A program made the translations under genes and the position numbers. This document shows positions 1 to 9,466 of a DNA stretch of 12,778 nucleotides, piece after piece (within the stretch, counting starts at the first letter, position 1; each line of letters opens with the position of its first letter). This DNA is from JBDLID01 sp039715055 (GTDB lineage Bacteria > Desulfobacterota > Desulfobulbia > Desulfobulbales > Desulfocapsaceae), in contig JBDLID010000089.1 in assembly GCA_039715055.1 (NCBI GenBank), forward strand, positions 1-12,778, given 5' to 3'. Below the pieces are notes generated by a model. That model ran no database searches. It was not told where the DNA came from and saw only the letters and a list, made by a program, of their open reading frames with translations.

Positions 1-363
1 TCCCAGTGGTTCGAGTCTACGGTGATACCGTTTAATCCTTGGTGTAAATCAAATTAAAAAAGACATGTCTGTCAAACAGATATTGTTGGTTGGTGGACGG
101 CAAGGTTAGCTGGTCTTGCGAAAAGTTGTACAGCTCTGGATTCTCCGGGTGACAGGTCTCCAAATTATTTTTCGAGAATAATAGATTACCCCCTCTTTTA
201 ATAGACATTGTCGATGGCAATTAGTAGACTGAGCAGATATTGTCATGCCGCCGGATGGACGAAATATATCCGGTGCACGGTTGTCAAACATGCAGGTGAG
301 CCTGGGGAGGATTCATTCTACCGGAGCTCTCCGAGAAGGAAAATGTTCAGAGGAGAACAACAC
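1..363. other. Gene-free leader upstream of aapJ
   Basis: No convincing coding region is seen on either strand; the short open frames lack ribosome-binding sites and recognisable sequence. Visible structures: a short hairpin at 19-31 (ACGGT, GAT loop, ACCGT) followed by a short T-run; nested small palindromes at 61-80 (AGACATGTCT, then TCTGT-CAA-ACAGA); and an inverted repeat CCGGAT (251-256) / ATCCGG (268-273) that extends to 8 bp with a wobble and one more pair. A weak sigma-70-like promoter overlaps that repeat: TTGTCA at 240-245 and TATATC at 265-270 with a long 19-bp spacer. The overlap would suit an operator or leader structure for the aap operon, but this is inference and no strong promoter is evident. 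Confidence 0.4.
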
Positions 364-1386
364 ATGAAAAAAATTACATGGTCTATTGTTGCTGTGGTTC
401 TGGCACTTGTTATCTCTGCCGGGTTTGCCCAGGCTTCCACCAAAGATGAAATTCAGAAGCGTGGAGTTCTGAACTGCGGCGTGTCCACCGGTCTTCCCGG
501 ATTTTCCATCGCTGATGAGAAAGGCGTGTGGGCCGGCCTCGATGTTGATGGATGTAAAGCGATTGCCGCGGCTACCCTTGGTGATGCCACAAAAATCAAA
601 TATGTACCCCTGAATGCCAAAGAGCGTTTTACTGCCCTGCAGTCAGGTGAGATTGATGCCCTTGTCCGTGGCACCACCTGGACGCTGACTCGGGACACCT
701 CTCTTGGTCTCAACTTTGCCGGTGTAAACTATTACGACGGCCAGGGTTTTCTGGTTTCAAAAAAACTTGGTGTGAAATCGGCTCTCGAACTGGGTGGTGC
801 AGCGGTGTGCATCCAGTCTGGAACCACTTCTGAGATGAACCTCGCCGATTACTTCAAGGAAAACAAGATGGAGTACAAGGCAGTGGTATTTGACACCCAT
901 GACGCCACCCTGAAAGCGTTTGAGAACGGTCGCTGTGATGTGCTTACCTCTGATCAGTCCCAGCTTTACGGACTGCGTACCCATCTTCCCCATCCGGAGG
1001 ACGCAATTGTTCTTCCGGAAGTTATCTCCAAGGAACCTCTGGGCCCCGTTGTCCGTCAGGGTGATGATGCCTGGTTTAATATTGTAAAGTGGGCCTTCAA
1101 CGCCATGATTGAGGCTGAGGAGCTTGGTGTGACCCAGGCAAACATCGACGACCTGAAGGCCAACTCCAAATCTCCTGCCATTCGCAGACTTCTCGGCCTT
1201 GAGGGTATTGCCGGTAAAGGTCTTGGTTTGAACAATGACTGGGCATACCAGATCATCAAGCAGGTTGGTAACTATGGTGAAGCCTTCGAGCGTAACGTTG
1301 GAGCCGGGTCTCCCCTGAAGATCAGTCGTGGACTGAACGCACTCTGGTCCAAGGGCGGCATCATGTATGCGCCCCCACTTCGCTAG
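364..1386 (+). CDS. aapJ: General L-amino acid ABC transporter, periplasmic binding protein (AapJ type)
   Basis: This is the 340-residue solute-binding subunit of an Aap/Bztl-type amino-acid importer (SBP family 3), which captures polar L-amino acids in the periplasm and delivers them to AapQM. Residues 1-24 form a signal peptide: Lys-Lys, a hydrophobic core, and a likely cleavage after AQA. The mature protein shows typical family stretches: the N-terminal GVLNCGVSTGLPGFS, the GEIDALVRGTTWTLTRD region with the conserved Arg-Asp, and the C-terminal WAYQIIKQVGNYGE. Length matches the family (about 340). The ATG at 364 is chosen because AGGAG lies 8 nt upstream and the signal peptide begins there; the frame is open to a TTG at 208, but that would put 52 non-signal residues in front. 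It is the first gene of the aap operon and is separated from aapQ by a hairpin terminator. The call is secure to family; the ligand range is inferred. Confidence 0.95.
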   Translation: MKKITWSIVAVVLALVISAGFAQASTKDEIQKRGVLNCGVSTGLPGFSIADEKGVWAGLDVDGCKAIAAATLGDATKIKYVPLNAKERFTALQSGEIDALVRGTTWTLTRDTSLGLNFAGVNYYDGQGFLVSKKLGVKSALELGGAAVCIQSGTTSEMNLADYFKENKMEYKAVVFDTHDATLKAFENGRCDVLTSDQSQLYGLRTHLPHPEDAIVLPEVISKEPLGPVVRQGDDAWFNIVKWAFNAMIEAEELGVTQANIDDLKANSKSPAIRRLLGLEGIAGKGLGLNNDWAYQIIKQVGNYGEAFERNVGAGSPLKISRGLNALWSKGGIMYAPPLR

Positions 1387-1405
1387 TTTTCAGCTGAGTG
1401 TCTGC

Positions 1406-1445
1406 AAGGGATGCCTTTCCATATGGGGAGGGCGTCCCTTTTTTG
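1406..1445 (+). terminator. Hairpin with T-tract between aapJ and aapQ (likely attenuator)
   Basis: AAGGGATGCC (1406-1415) pairs over 10 bp, with one G-T pair, with GGCGTCCCTT (1431-1440). The inner TTTCC/GGGGA side extends the stem, leaving a small ATAT-rich loop. The hairpin runs into TTTTTTG. It sits 20 nt after the aapJ stop and 49 nt before the aapQ start. Partial termination here would raise the ratio of binding protein to membrane subunits, a common arrangement in ABC importer operons. The structure is seen directly; read-through is inferred from gene order. Confidence 0.8.
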
Positions 1446-1493
1446 TTTTGCTCCGGCTAACAGTCTTGAGCCTCATACCAACAGCGTATTAAA

Positions 1494-2666
1494 ATGTCCA
1501 ACTCATCAAAAAAACAGTTTTGGTGGAACAATGCCCAGTATCGCGCCCTGTTTTTTCAGGTTGTGCTGGTGGCCGCCATTGCCGGGTTTGTGTGGTTTAT
1601 CGGGACCAATACCCTGGAGAACCTCGAAAGAAGGGGGATCTCCACCGGTTTTGGCTTCCTGTCCCTGAAGGCGGGATTTGGGATCCTGCAGTCACTGATT
1701 CCTTTTACGGAGTCGGACAGTTTTGGCCGTACCTTCCTGGTTGGTTTACTGAACACCTTACTGGTGTCAGCCCTTGGTATTGTCTTTGCCACCATCATCG
1801 GATTTGTCATGGGCGTTGCCCGCCTTTCCAACAACTGGCTCATTGCAAAAATCGCCACAGTCTACATTGAGATTTTTCGTAACATACCACTTCTGCTCCA
1901 GATATTTTTCTGGTATTTCGCTGTGTTGCGTGCATTGCCCGGTCCCAGACAGAGTTGGTCTGCCGGAGACGTGGCCTTTTTAAATATCAGGGGGATGTAC
2001 CTTCCCAGGCCCCTGTTTGGAGAATCTTTCAGCTTTGTGGCCTGGGCCTTTGTTCTTGCTGTTGTTGTCATGTTTTTTTTGAGACGCTGGGCGCACAAAC
2101 GTCAGGAGAGTACGGGAAAACAGTTTAACCTCTGGGCTGCCGCCGGTGGGTTGCTGATTGTCCTTCCCACCCTGATCTTTTTTGTGGTGGGGGCCCCGTT
2201 GAGTTGGGATATGCCGGCGCTGAAAGGATTTAACTTCAGAGGCGGAATGACCATCATCCCCGAATTGACAGCTCTGCTCACCGCTCTGTCCATCTATACG
2301 GCGGCCTTTATTGCCGAGGCGGTGCGCTCCGGCATTCTGGCCGTCAACTCAGGTCAGACGGAGGCTGCATCCGCCCTGGGACTGCACAGGAGCAAGGTCT
2401 TGAAACTGGTGGTTATCCCCCAGGCGCTGCGAGTCATCATTCCCCAGCTCACCTCCCAGTATCTTAACCTCGTGAAAAACTCTTCTCTGGCCACTGCCAT
2501 CGGTTACCCTGATCTTGTGGCGGTCTTTGCGGGAACGACCTTGAACCAAACCGGTCAGGCCATAGAGATTATTGCCATGACCATGGGGGTTTATCTCTTT
2601 ATCAGTTTGACAATTTCATCATTTATGAACTGGTACAACAAAAAAACAATGCTGGTGGAGAGGTGA
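1494..2666 (+). CDS. aapQ: General L-amino acid ABC transporter permease (AapQ type)
   Basis: This 390-residue inner-membrane permease forms the translocation channel with AapM. N-terminal features match AapQ: a first TM at about residues 21-38, then NTLENLERRGISTGF and a FGRTFLVGLLNTL start to the HisM/GlnP-type domain. TMs follow near 83-108 and 120-146, with a long inserted region containing two further TMs (about 178-197 and 213-233) that sets Aap permeases apart from shorter HisM/Q proteins. The EAA loop that docks on the ATPase lies at about 290-318 (EAASALGL, then PQALRVIIPQ). It is followed by NLVKNSSLATAIGYPDL, typical of AapQ. The ATG at 1494 gives the family-typical N-terminus, although no clear Shine-Dalgarno sequence precedes it, consistent with modest translation. 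The gene ends 4 nt before aapM. Confidence 0.94.
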   Translation: MSNSSKKQFWWNNAQYRALFFQVVLVAAIAGFVWFIGTNTLENLERRGISTGFGFLSLKAGFGILQSLIPFTESDSFGRTFLVGLLNTLLVSALGIVFATIIGFVMGVARLSNNWLIAKIATVYIEIFRNIPLLLQIFFWYFAVLRALPGPRQSWSAGDVAFLNIRGMYLPRPLFGESFSFVAWAFVLAVVVMFFLRRWAHKRQESTGKQFNLWAAAGGLLIVLPTLIFFVVGAPLSWDMPALKGFNFRGGMTIIPELTALLTALSIYTAAFIAEAVRSGILAVNSGQTEAASALGLHRSKVLKLVVIPQALRVIIPQLTSQYLNLVKNSSLATAIGYPDLVAVFAGTTLNQTGQAIEIIAMTMGVYLFISLTISSFMNWYNKKTMLVER

Positions 2667-2670
2667 TGCG

Positions 2671-3771
2671 ATGACAGTACATGTGACAACACCAACACCG
2701 GCCCAGTCGCCGCCTGCCAGCTCGGTGGGTATAATCGGCTGGTTGCGGAAAAACCTGTTTTCCTCAGTTGCGAATTCCATCTTTACGCTTCTCGGGCTGT
2801 TTCTGATCTACAAAACAGTGCCGCCAGCCCTGAACTGGGCCCTTTTCACCGCCGACTGGGTGGGAACCACCAAGGAGGCCTGTACCAGTGACGGCGCCTG
2901 CTGGGTTTTTGTATCGGTACGCATCAAGCAGTTCCTCTTCGGTTTTTATCCTCCTTCCGAGTACTGGCGGGTGGTGACTTCATTTTCTCTGGCCGGCATC
3001 CTGATTGCCTGGCTGCTCATGGAAAGAACGCCGAAAAAAGGTCTGGTTGCAGCATTTACGGTGTTCATCTATCCCGTCATTGCCTATTTTCTCTTTTATG
3101 GTGGTTTGGGGCTGCCGGTGGTGGAAACCCACCGGTGGGGCGGCCTGATGCTGACCCTTATTCTGGCCACCATCGGTATGTTCTGTGCATTGCCCATTGG
3201 TATTGTGCTGGCCCTCGGGCGCAGGTCTTCAATGCCCATTGCCAAGTCCATCTCAGTGGTTTTTATCGAGTTCTGGCGTGGGGTCCCGCTGATCACCGTT
3301 CTCTTTATGTCCTCGGTGATGCTGCCCATCTTCATGCCGGAACAGTGGCAGATTGATAAACTGCTGCGGGCGCTGATTGGCATTATCTTTTTTCAGTCCG
3401 CCTATATGGCTGAGGTGGTCCGTGGCGGACTGCAGGCTATTCCAAAGGGACAGTACGAGGCGGCAGAGGCATTGGGACTTTCCTACTGGAAGACCATGTT
3501 CTTTATTATTCTTCCCCAGGCCTTGAAACTGGTTATTCCTGGAATCGTGAACACCTTTATCGCCCTGTTCAAGGATACCACCCTGGTCCTTATCATCGGT
3601 CTCTTTGACCTCCTGGCAGTGGTTCAGGCCGCTTTTGCCGATCCGAAATGGCTCGGTTTTTCCGTGGAAGGGTACGTGTTTGTTGCAAGTGTGTACTGGG
3701 TGTCCTGTTTCTCCATGTCCCGTTATTCGCAGCATCTGGAGAAAAAACTGCATACCGGACATGCCAGATAA
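2671..3771 (+). CDS. aapM: General L-amino acid ABC transporter permease (AapM type)
   Basis: This 366-residue second permease subunit pairs with AapQ. It has a long polar N-terminus, a TM at about 36-56, then a periplasmic segment with the AapM-typical C71/C77 pair (CTSDGACW) and FGFYPPSEYWRV. More TMs lie at 104-117, 127-146 and 158-183. The EAA loop is at about 263-290 (EAAEALGL, then PQALKLVIPG), followed by FKDTTLVLIIGLFDLL. It starts 4 nt after the aapQ stop, with GAGGTG 6 nt upstream of the ATG, so translational coupling is likely. The C-terminal RYSQHLEKKL is the usual end of this family. Length is normal. Confidence 0.94.
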   Translation: MTVHVTTPTPAQSPPASSVGIIGWLRKNLFSSVANSIFTLLGLFLIYKTVPPALNWALFTADWVGTTKEACTSDGACWVFVSVRIKQFLFGFYPPSEYWRVVTSFSLAGILIAWLLMERTPKKGLVAAFTVFIYPVIAYFLFYGGLGLPVVETHRWGGLMLTLILATIGMFCALPIGIVLALGRRSSMPIAKSISVVFIEFWRGVPLITVLFMSSVMLPIFMPEQWQIDKLLRALIGIIFFQSAYMAEVVRGGLQAIPKGQYEAAEALGLSYWKTMFFIILPQALKLVIPGIVNTFIALFKDTTLVLIIGLFDLLAVVQAAFADPKWLGFSVEGYVFVASVYWVSCFSMSRYSQHLEKKLHTGHAR

Positions 3772-3805
3772 AAAAGACTCAGTCGAATAAATCTAAAGGA
3801 CTAAT

Positions 3806-4573
3806 ATGATGACAGAAGCCGCCGGACAACAATCCTCCTCAAATGAAGTGATGGTGGAATTGCGTGATGTGAATAAGTGGTACGGTGATTTTCATGTGTT
3901 GAAGAATATCAACCTCCAGGTCACCAAGGGCGAACGCATTATCATCTGCGGTCCTTCAGGATGCGGCAAATCAACTCTGATTCGCTGCATGAATCGTCTG
4001 GAAGAGCACCAGAAAGGCGATATCATTGTCTCCGGAATCACCCTTGATGACGATCTCAAGCATATCGACCGGGTGCGGCGGGATATTGGTATGGTCTTTC
4101 AGCAGTTCAACCTTTTTCCTCACCTGACGGTCATAGAGAACTGCTGTCTGGCGCCGATCTGGGTACAGAAAAAACCGCGAAAAGAGGCGGAGGCCATTGC
4201 CACCAAGTACCTTGAACGGGTCCAGATTGGAGATCAGGCACAAAAGTATCCCGGCCAGCTGTCCGGTGGGCAGCAGCAGCGGGTGGCCATTGCCAGAAGT
4301 CTCTGTATGAATCCATCCATTATGCTCTTTGACGAACCCACTTCGGCCCTTGATCCGGAAATGATCAAAGAGGTCCTCGATGTTATGGTTGACCTGGCCC
4401 GCGAGGGGATGACCATGCTCTGCGTCACCCATGAGATGGGTTTTGCCAAAACCGTTGCCAACCGGGTGCTCTTCATGGACGCCGGGGAGATCATCGAAGA
4501 GAACGAACCCAATGAGTTTTTTGATAATCCGCAGTCGGACCGGACCAAACTGTTTTTAAGCCAGATTCTTTAA
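3806..4573 (+). CDS. aapP: General L-amino acid ABC transporter ATP-binding protein (AapP type)
   Basis: This 255-residue cytoplasmic ATPase energises AapQM. All ABC motifs are intact: Walker A GPSGCGKS (about 49-56), the Q-loop in MVFQQFNLFPH (about 96-106), signature LSGGQQQR (152-159), Walker B IMLFDE (172-177), the D-loop SALD, and the H-loop histidine near 209 (VTHEMG). The C-terminus GEIIEENEPNEFF followed by DRTKLFLSQIL is typical of the polar amino-acid class (GlnQ/HisP/AapP). AAAGGA precedes two adjacent ATG codons (3806 and 3809) with 5 or 8 nt spacing; either may be used. It lies 34 nt after aapM and 43 nt before the repeat protein gene. Confidence 0.95.
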   Translation: MMTEAAGQQSSSNEVMVELRDVNKWYGDFHVLKNINLQVTKGERIIICGPSGCGKSTLIRCMNRLEEHQKGDIIVSGITLDDDLKHIDRVRRDIGMVFQQFNLFPHLTVIENCCLAPIWVQKKPRKEAEAIATKYLERVQIGDQAQKYPGQLSGGQQQRVAIARSLCMNPSIMLFDEPTSALDPEMIKEVLDVMVDLAREGMTMLCVTHEMGFAKTVANRVLFMDAGEIIEENEPNEFFDNPQSDRTKLFLSQIL

Positions 4574-4616
4574 GGCTATCTTGAGCGAATACCGGTTGGT
4601 CAAGAGGAGAAGTGTG

Positions 4617-5216
4617 ATGAAATCAATGAACCTGTCATTGGCTTTTGTGTTGTTGCTTAGCACCGTTGGAATCGGTTTTGCTGATGAACCGGTTCAACAG
4701 GAACAGACGACCCTGGACAAGGCTGCAGAGGCGGTCGGTGCGGCCACCAGCGCCACAAAAGAAAGTGGTGGTAAAGCCTGGGATAAGACCAAAGAGGTCA
4801 GCGGCGAGACCTGGGATAAAACCAAAGAGGTTAGCGGTAAGGCCTGGGACAAGACCAAAGAAGGCAGCGGTAAGGCCTGGGACAAAACCAAGGAAGGCAG
4901 CGGTAAGGCCTGGGACAAGACCAAAGAGGTCAGCGGCGAGACCTGGGACAAGACCAAAGAGGGCAGCGGCAAGGCTTGGGATAAGACCAAAGAGGCCAGC
5001 GGCGAGACCTGGGATAAAACCAAAGATGTCAGTGGTAAGGCCTGGGACAAGACCAAAGAAGGCAGCGGCAAGGCCTGGGATAAGACCAAAGAGGTCAGTG
5101 GGGAAACCTGGGACAAGACAAAGTATAAAACAAGAGAGGCCTGGCAAAAGGCCAAAGGCGAAATGAGCACTACTGATTCCCCAGAATCCACACCAGCTCA
5201 GGGCGCAACCCGGTAG
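4617..5216 (+). CDS. Secreted 11-residue tandem-repeat protein (LEA/synuclein-like repeats)
   Basis: This 199-residue protein is of unknown function. Residues 1-22 form a signal peptide (MKSMN, then a hydrophobic core ending GFA), so it is probably periplasmic. Residues 52-172 are eleven tandem 11-mers in two flavours, GKAWDKTKE-xS and GETWDKTKE-xS (x = G, V or A). A degenerate twelfth (REAWQKAKGEM, 173-183) and a polar tail follow. In all eleven full units Lys goes with Ala and Glu with Thr before the Trp, giving units with opposite net charge. Eleven-residue repeats with a KTKE core occur in LEA group 3 proteins and synucleins, which bind membranes or protect against desiccation; similarity here is of motif only. 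The ATG at 4617 has AGGAGA 6 nt upstream; an in-frame TTG at 4581 would only add residues before the signal peptide. No terminator separates it from aapP, so co-transcription is likely. There are no cysteines. Confidence 0.85.
   Translation: MKSMNLSLAFVLLLSTVGIGFADEPVQQEQTTLDKAAEAVGAATSATKESGGKAWDKTKEVSGETWDKTKEVSGKAWDKTKEGSGKAWDKTKEGSGKAWDKTKEVSGETWDKTKEGSGKAWDKTKEASGETWDKTKDVSGKAWDKTKEGSGKAWDKTKEVSGETWDKTKYKTREAWQKAKGEMSTTDSPESTPAQGATR
4770..5165 (+). repeat. 33-bp in-frame tandem repeat, 11 full copies plus one degenerate
   Basis: The repeats encode the 11-residue units of the secreted protein. Copies are near-identical at DNA level, differing mainly by an AAGGCC/GAGACC switch (Lys-Ala versus Glu-Thr), by Val/Gly/Ala codons and by third-position changes. 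Units 4-6 and 9-11 have the same order of variants apart from the divergent end of unit 11, suggesting a five-unit (165-bp) duplication within the array. High identity points to recent expansion or gene conversion and predicts copy-number variation between strains. Confidence 0.9.
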
Positions 5217-5247
5217 GCAGCAGTCCCTTCCAACAGCTCCCTTTCCG

Positions 5248-5289
5248 GTTCACGGCCGGACACACCGTTTGGCCGTGAACTGTTCTTTT

Positions 5290-5290
<1 letters not shown>
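5248..5290 (+). terminator. Intrinsic terminator of the aap/repeat-protein operon
   Basis: GTTCACGGCC (5248-5257) and GGCCGTGAAC (5271-5280) form a perfect 10-bp stem with a 13-nt loop, followed on the plus strand by T-rich TGTTCTTTTC. It lies 31 nt after the repeat-protein stop, between two convergent genes. On the minus strand the stem is followed by CGGAAAGG, so it would terminate the M16 gene poorly by the classical mechanism. Confidence 0.85.
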
Positions 5291-8208
<2,918 letters not shown>

Positions 8209-8258
8209 GATGGAAGTAATATATTGTTGTGGTTTTTTAATTGGACTGTTTGGTTGAC

Positions 8259-8288
8259 ACCATAGTCAATAAAAGGAAATATTGTCAA
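8259..8288 (-). promoter_or_regulatory. Candidate sigma-70 promoter of the M16 peptidase gene
   Basis: On the minus strand a perfect TTGACA (8283-8288) is followed after 18 bp by TATGGT (8259-8264, 4 of 6 matches), placing the start of transcription about 45 nt before the ATG. A second TTGACA lies on the plus strand at 8254-8259, so the two form an inverted pair. ACCATAG (8259-8265) also has an inverted partner CTATGGT at 8301-8307, leaving room for a regulator or RNA fold. Confidence 0.5.
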
Positions 8289-8344
8289 TGTCGGCTGGTG
8301 CTATGGTTCCGTCAAGTCAGCCTGTGGAGGATAAAAAACAGTGG

Positions 8345-8794
8345 CTAAAAGAGTTTTGTTGAATCCAGCATGAGTGTCACCGGCCCATCATTGACCAGAT
8401 CGACCTCCATGTGGGCCTGGAAGCGTCCGGCGGCAGTACGGATACCGTGCTCGGAGACAGTGCGGATAAAGTCAAGATAGGTCTTTTCGGCCATTTCCGG
8501 TGCTGCGGCGGATGAGTAGCCCGGTCGTCTGCCCTTGCGACAGTCTCCGTAGAGGGTAAACTGGGAGATGATCAGCGCCTCGCCGCCGGTATCGAGCAGA
8601 GAGCGGTTCATTTTGCCGTCCCCGTCTTCAAAGATCCGCAGGTTAACAACCTTGTCGGCCAGCCAGCCAAGGTCTTTTTCCGTATCGTCACGGTGGATAC
8701 CGAGAAGAACAACAATGCCGCCATCGATTGATCCGATGCACGCACCATCTACCGTCACCGACGCCCGGCTGACTCTCTGGATAACCGCCCTCAT
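8345..8794 (-). CDS. dtd: D-aminoacyl-tRNA deacylase (Dtd)
   Basis: This 149-residue cytoplasmic proofreading enzyme hydrolyses D-amino acids (and glycine mischarged on tRNA-Ala) from tRNA. Family landmarks are intact: N-terminal MRAVIQRVSRASVTVDG, SQFTLYGDCRKGRRP beginning at residue 77 (the conserved Ser and Thr of the active-site region), and LVNDGPVTL at 133-141 carrying the Gly-Pro dipeptide that enforces chirality. Length is normal (about 145-150). The frame runs open to 8932, but the ATG at 8794 gives the canonical N-terminus and has GGGGAG about 7 nt upstream. It lies between the strong terminator of the upstream operon and the M16 gene, with 136 nt to the latter, so it is probably its own unit. 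Confidence 0.96.
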   Translation of the reverse strand: MRAVIQRVSRASVTVDGACIGSIDGGIVVLLGIHRDDTEKDLGWLADKVVNLRIFEDGDGKMNRSLLDTGGEALIISQFTLYGDCRKGRRPGYSSAAAPEMAEKTYLDFIRTVSEHGIRTAAGRFQAHMEVDLVNDGPVTLMLDSTKLF

Positions 8795-8822
8795 TAAATT
8801 CTCCCCTGGTATGCGCCTGTAC

Positions 8823-8911
8823 TGAGCTGAACGGCTCAACCTGATAAAAGTTAACAGCTCATGCTGCCAGTTTGTGGTTGTAGAGTATAAGTTTTCAACA
8901 GGGGAGAGCAA
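8823..8911 (-). promoter_or_regulatory. Candidate promoter and structured leader of dtd
   Basis: On the minus strand TATACT (8884-8889, 5 of 6 to the -10 consensus) lies 16 bp after TTGCTC (8906-8911, a weak -35). The predicted leader of about 80 nt contains an inverted repeat TGAGCTG (8823-8829) / CAGCTCA (8855-8861), plus a smaller alternative GAGC/GCTC pairing inside it. The upstream terminator makes a local promoter necessary, which supports the call. Confidence 0.4.
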
Positions 8912-8967
8912 GAGTTTTCCTGAGATCATCAATCAGAGGCAGTGGTGGCAGGTGGCCTTGTAAACCA

Positions 8968-9002
8968 GAAAAGGCCCGCAGCGTAATTTTACGCTGCGGG
9001 CC
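8968..9002 (-). terminator. Strong intrinsic terminator of the NrfD/MerR operon
   Basis: Complementary arms 8973-8984 (GGCCCGCAGCGT) and 8991-9002 (ACGCTGCGGGCC) form a perfect 12-bp stem with an AATTTT loop. On the minus strand the stem runs directly into TTTTCTGG. It lies 34 nt after the merR-type stop codon. On the plus strand no T-tract follows, so it acts in one direction. Confidence 0.9.
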
Positions 9003-9036
9003 CTGGGGGTTAAAATAGTGGGGTTTGTAGTCGTCC

Positions 9037-9399
9037 TTAAGCCGCGATGTCATCCTGTTTGCGGAGGGGAATGACTCTGTCGATTTTTTTCGGCACCAGT
9101 CCGGAGGAGAAGAACGCTGAACATTGCTTGCGTTTTTCAAAGCTGCAGTCAGTGATATTCCAGCAGGGAGTATACTTGAGCAGCTTCTTGATGGCCGGGA
9201 TGGACATGGAGTGGCTGTGAATCATCTCTCTGAGGCACTCAATCCACTTGACGTCGTCCATGGTGTAGTAGCGCCATTTTCCCTTGCGTGCCGGAGTGAT
9301 CAGTCCTTCTTCCTCGTAGATACGCAGGGTCCGGGGGTGAACATCGAGCATCTCGGCCGCGGTTCCGATGGTGAAGATCGCTTTTTCTTTATCAAACAT
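9037..9399 (-). CDS. MerR-family transcriptional regulator with cysteine-rich tail
   Basis: This 120-residue DNA-binding regulator has a winged helix-turn-helix of MerR/HspR type at about residues 8-60 (FTIGTAAEMLDVHPRTLRIYEEEG, here in two parts: helix 1-2 then RKGKWRYY wing). The short C-terminal part holds PCWNITDC and a third cysteine (C79, C85, C93) within about 15 residues, with C55 in the DNA-binding half. Such Cys patterns suggest a metal, Fe-S or thiol sensor, but the ligand is unknown. There is no long dimerisation coiled coil as in classical MerR. The ATG at 9399 is preceded by GAGG 7 nt upstream; an upstream in-frame ATG at 9453 lies inside the intercistronic hairpin and is not used here. 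It is the last gene of the operon and plausibly regulates it. Confidence 0.88.
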   Translation of the reverse strand: MFDKEKAIFTIGTAAEMLDVHPRTLRIYEEEGLITPARKGKWRYYTMDDVKWIECLREMIHSHSMSIPAIKKLLKYTPCWNITDCSFEKRKQCSAFFSSGLVPKKIDRVIPLRKQDDIAA

Positions 9400-9425
9400 G
9401 GTGTCGCCTCTTTTGTGTTCCTCGT

Positions 9426-9452
9426 TGCTCCGGAGGATTAGCCCCCGGAGCA
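9426..9452 (-). other. Intercistronic hairpin between nrfD-like gene and merR-like gene
   Basis: TGCTCCGG (9426-9433) and CCGGAGCA (9445-9452) form an 8-bp stem with an 11-nt loop in the 67-nt gap. No T-tract follows on the minus strand, so it is not a classical terminator. It may stabilise the upstream message or lower expression of the regulator. Confidence 0.6.
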
Positions 9453-9466
9453 TTGGCTACTTATTT

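Noticed and set aside
1..31. T-arm-like sequence GGTTCGAGTC at the left edge suggesting the end of a tRNA
   Set aside because: The stem has a mismatch at its base and a G-T pair, and there is no CCA or plausible acceptor strand; the rest would be outside the window.
208..363. N-terminal extension of AapJ from a TTG at 208
   Set aside because: It would place 52 residues before a clear signal peptide; the ATG at 364 has a well-placed AGGAG.
3253..3762. 169-residue minus-strand frame opposite aapM
   Set aside because: It is rich in His, Gln and Asn as expected from the complement of hydrophobic codons, and no family is recognised.
4770..5165. CRISPR array
   Set aside because: The repeats are contiguous 33-bp coding units without unique spacers.
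4635..5191. Long open frames antisense to, and in another frame of, the repeat protein
   Set aside because: A 33-bp repeat without stops opens every frame; these products are low-complexity shadows with no start signals.
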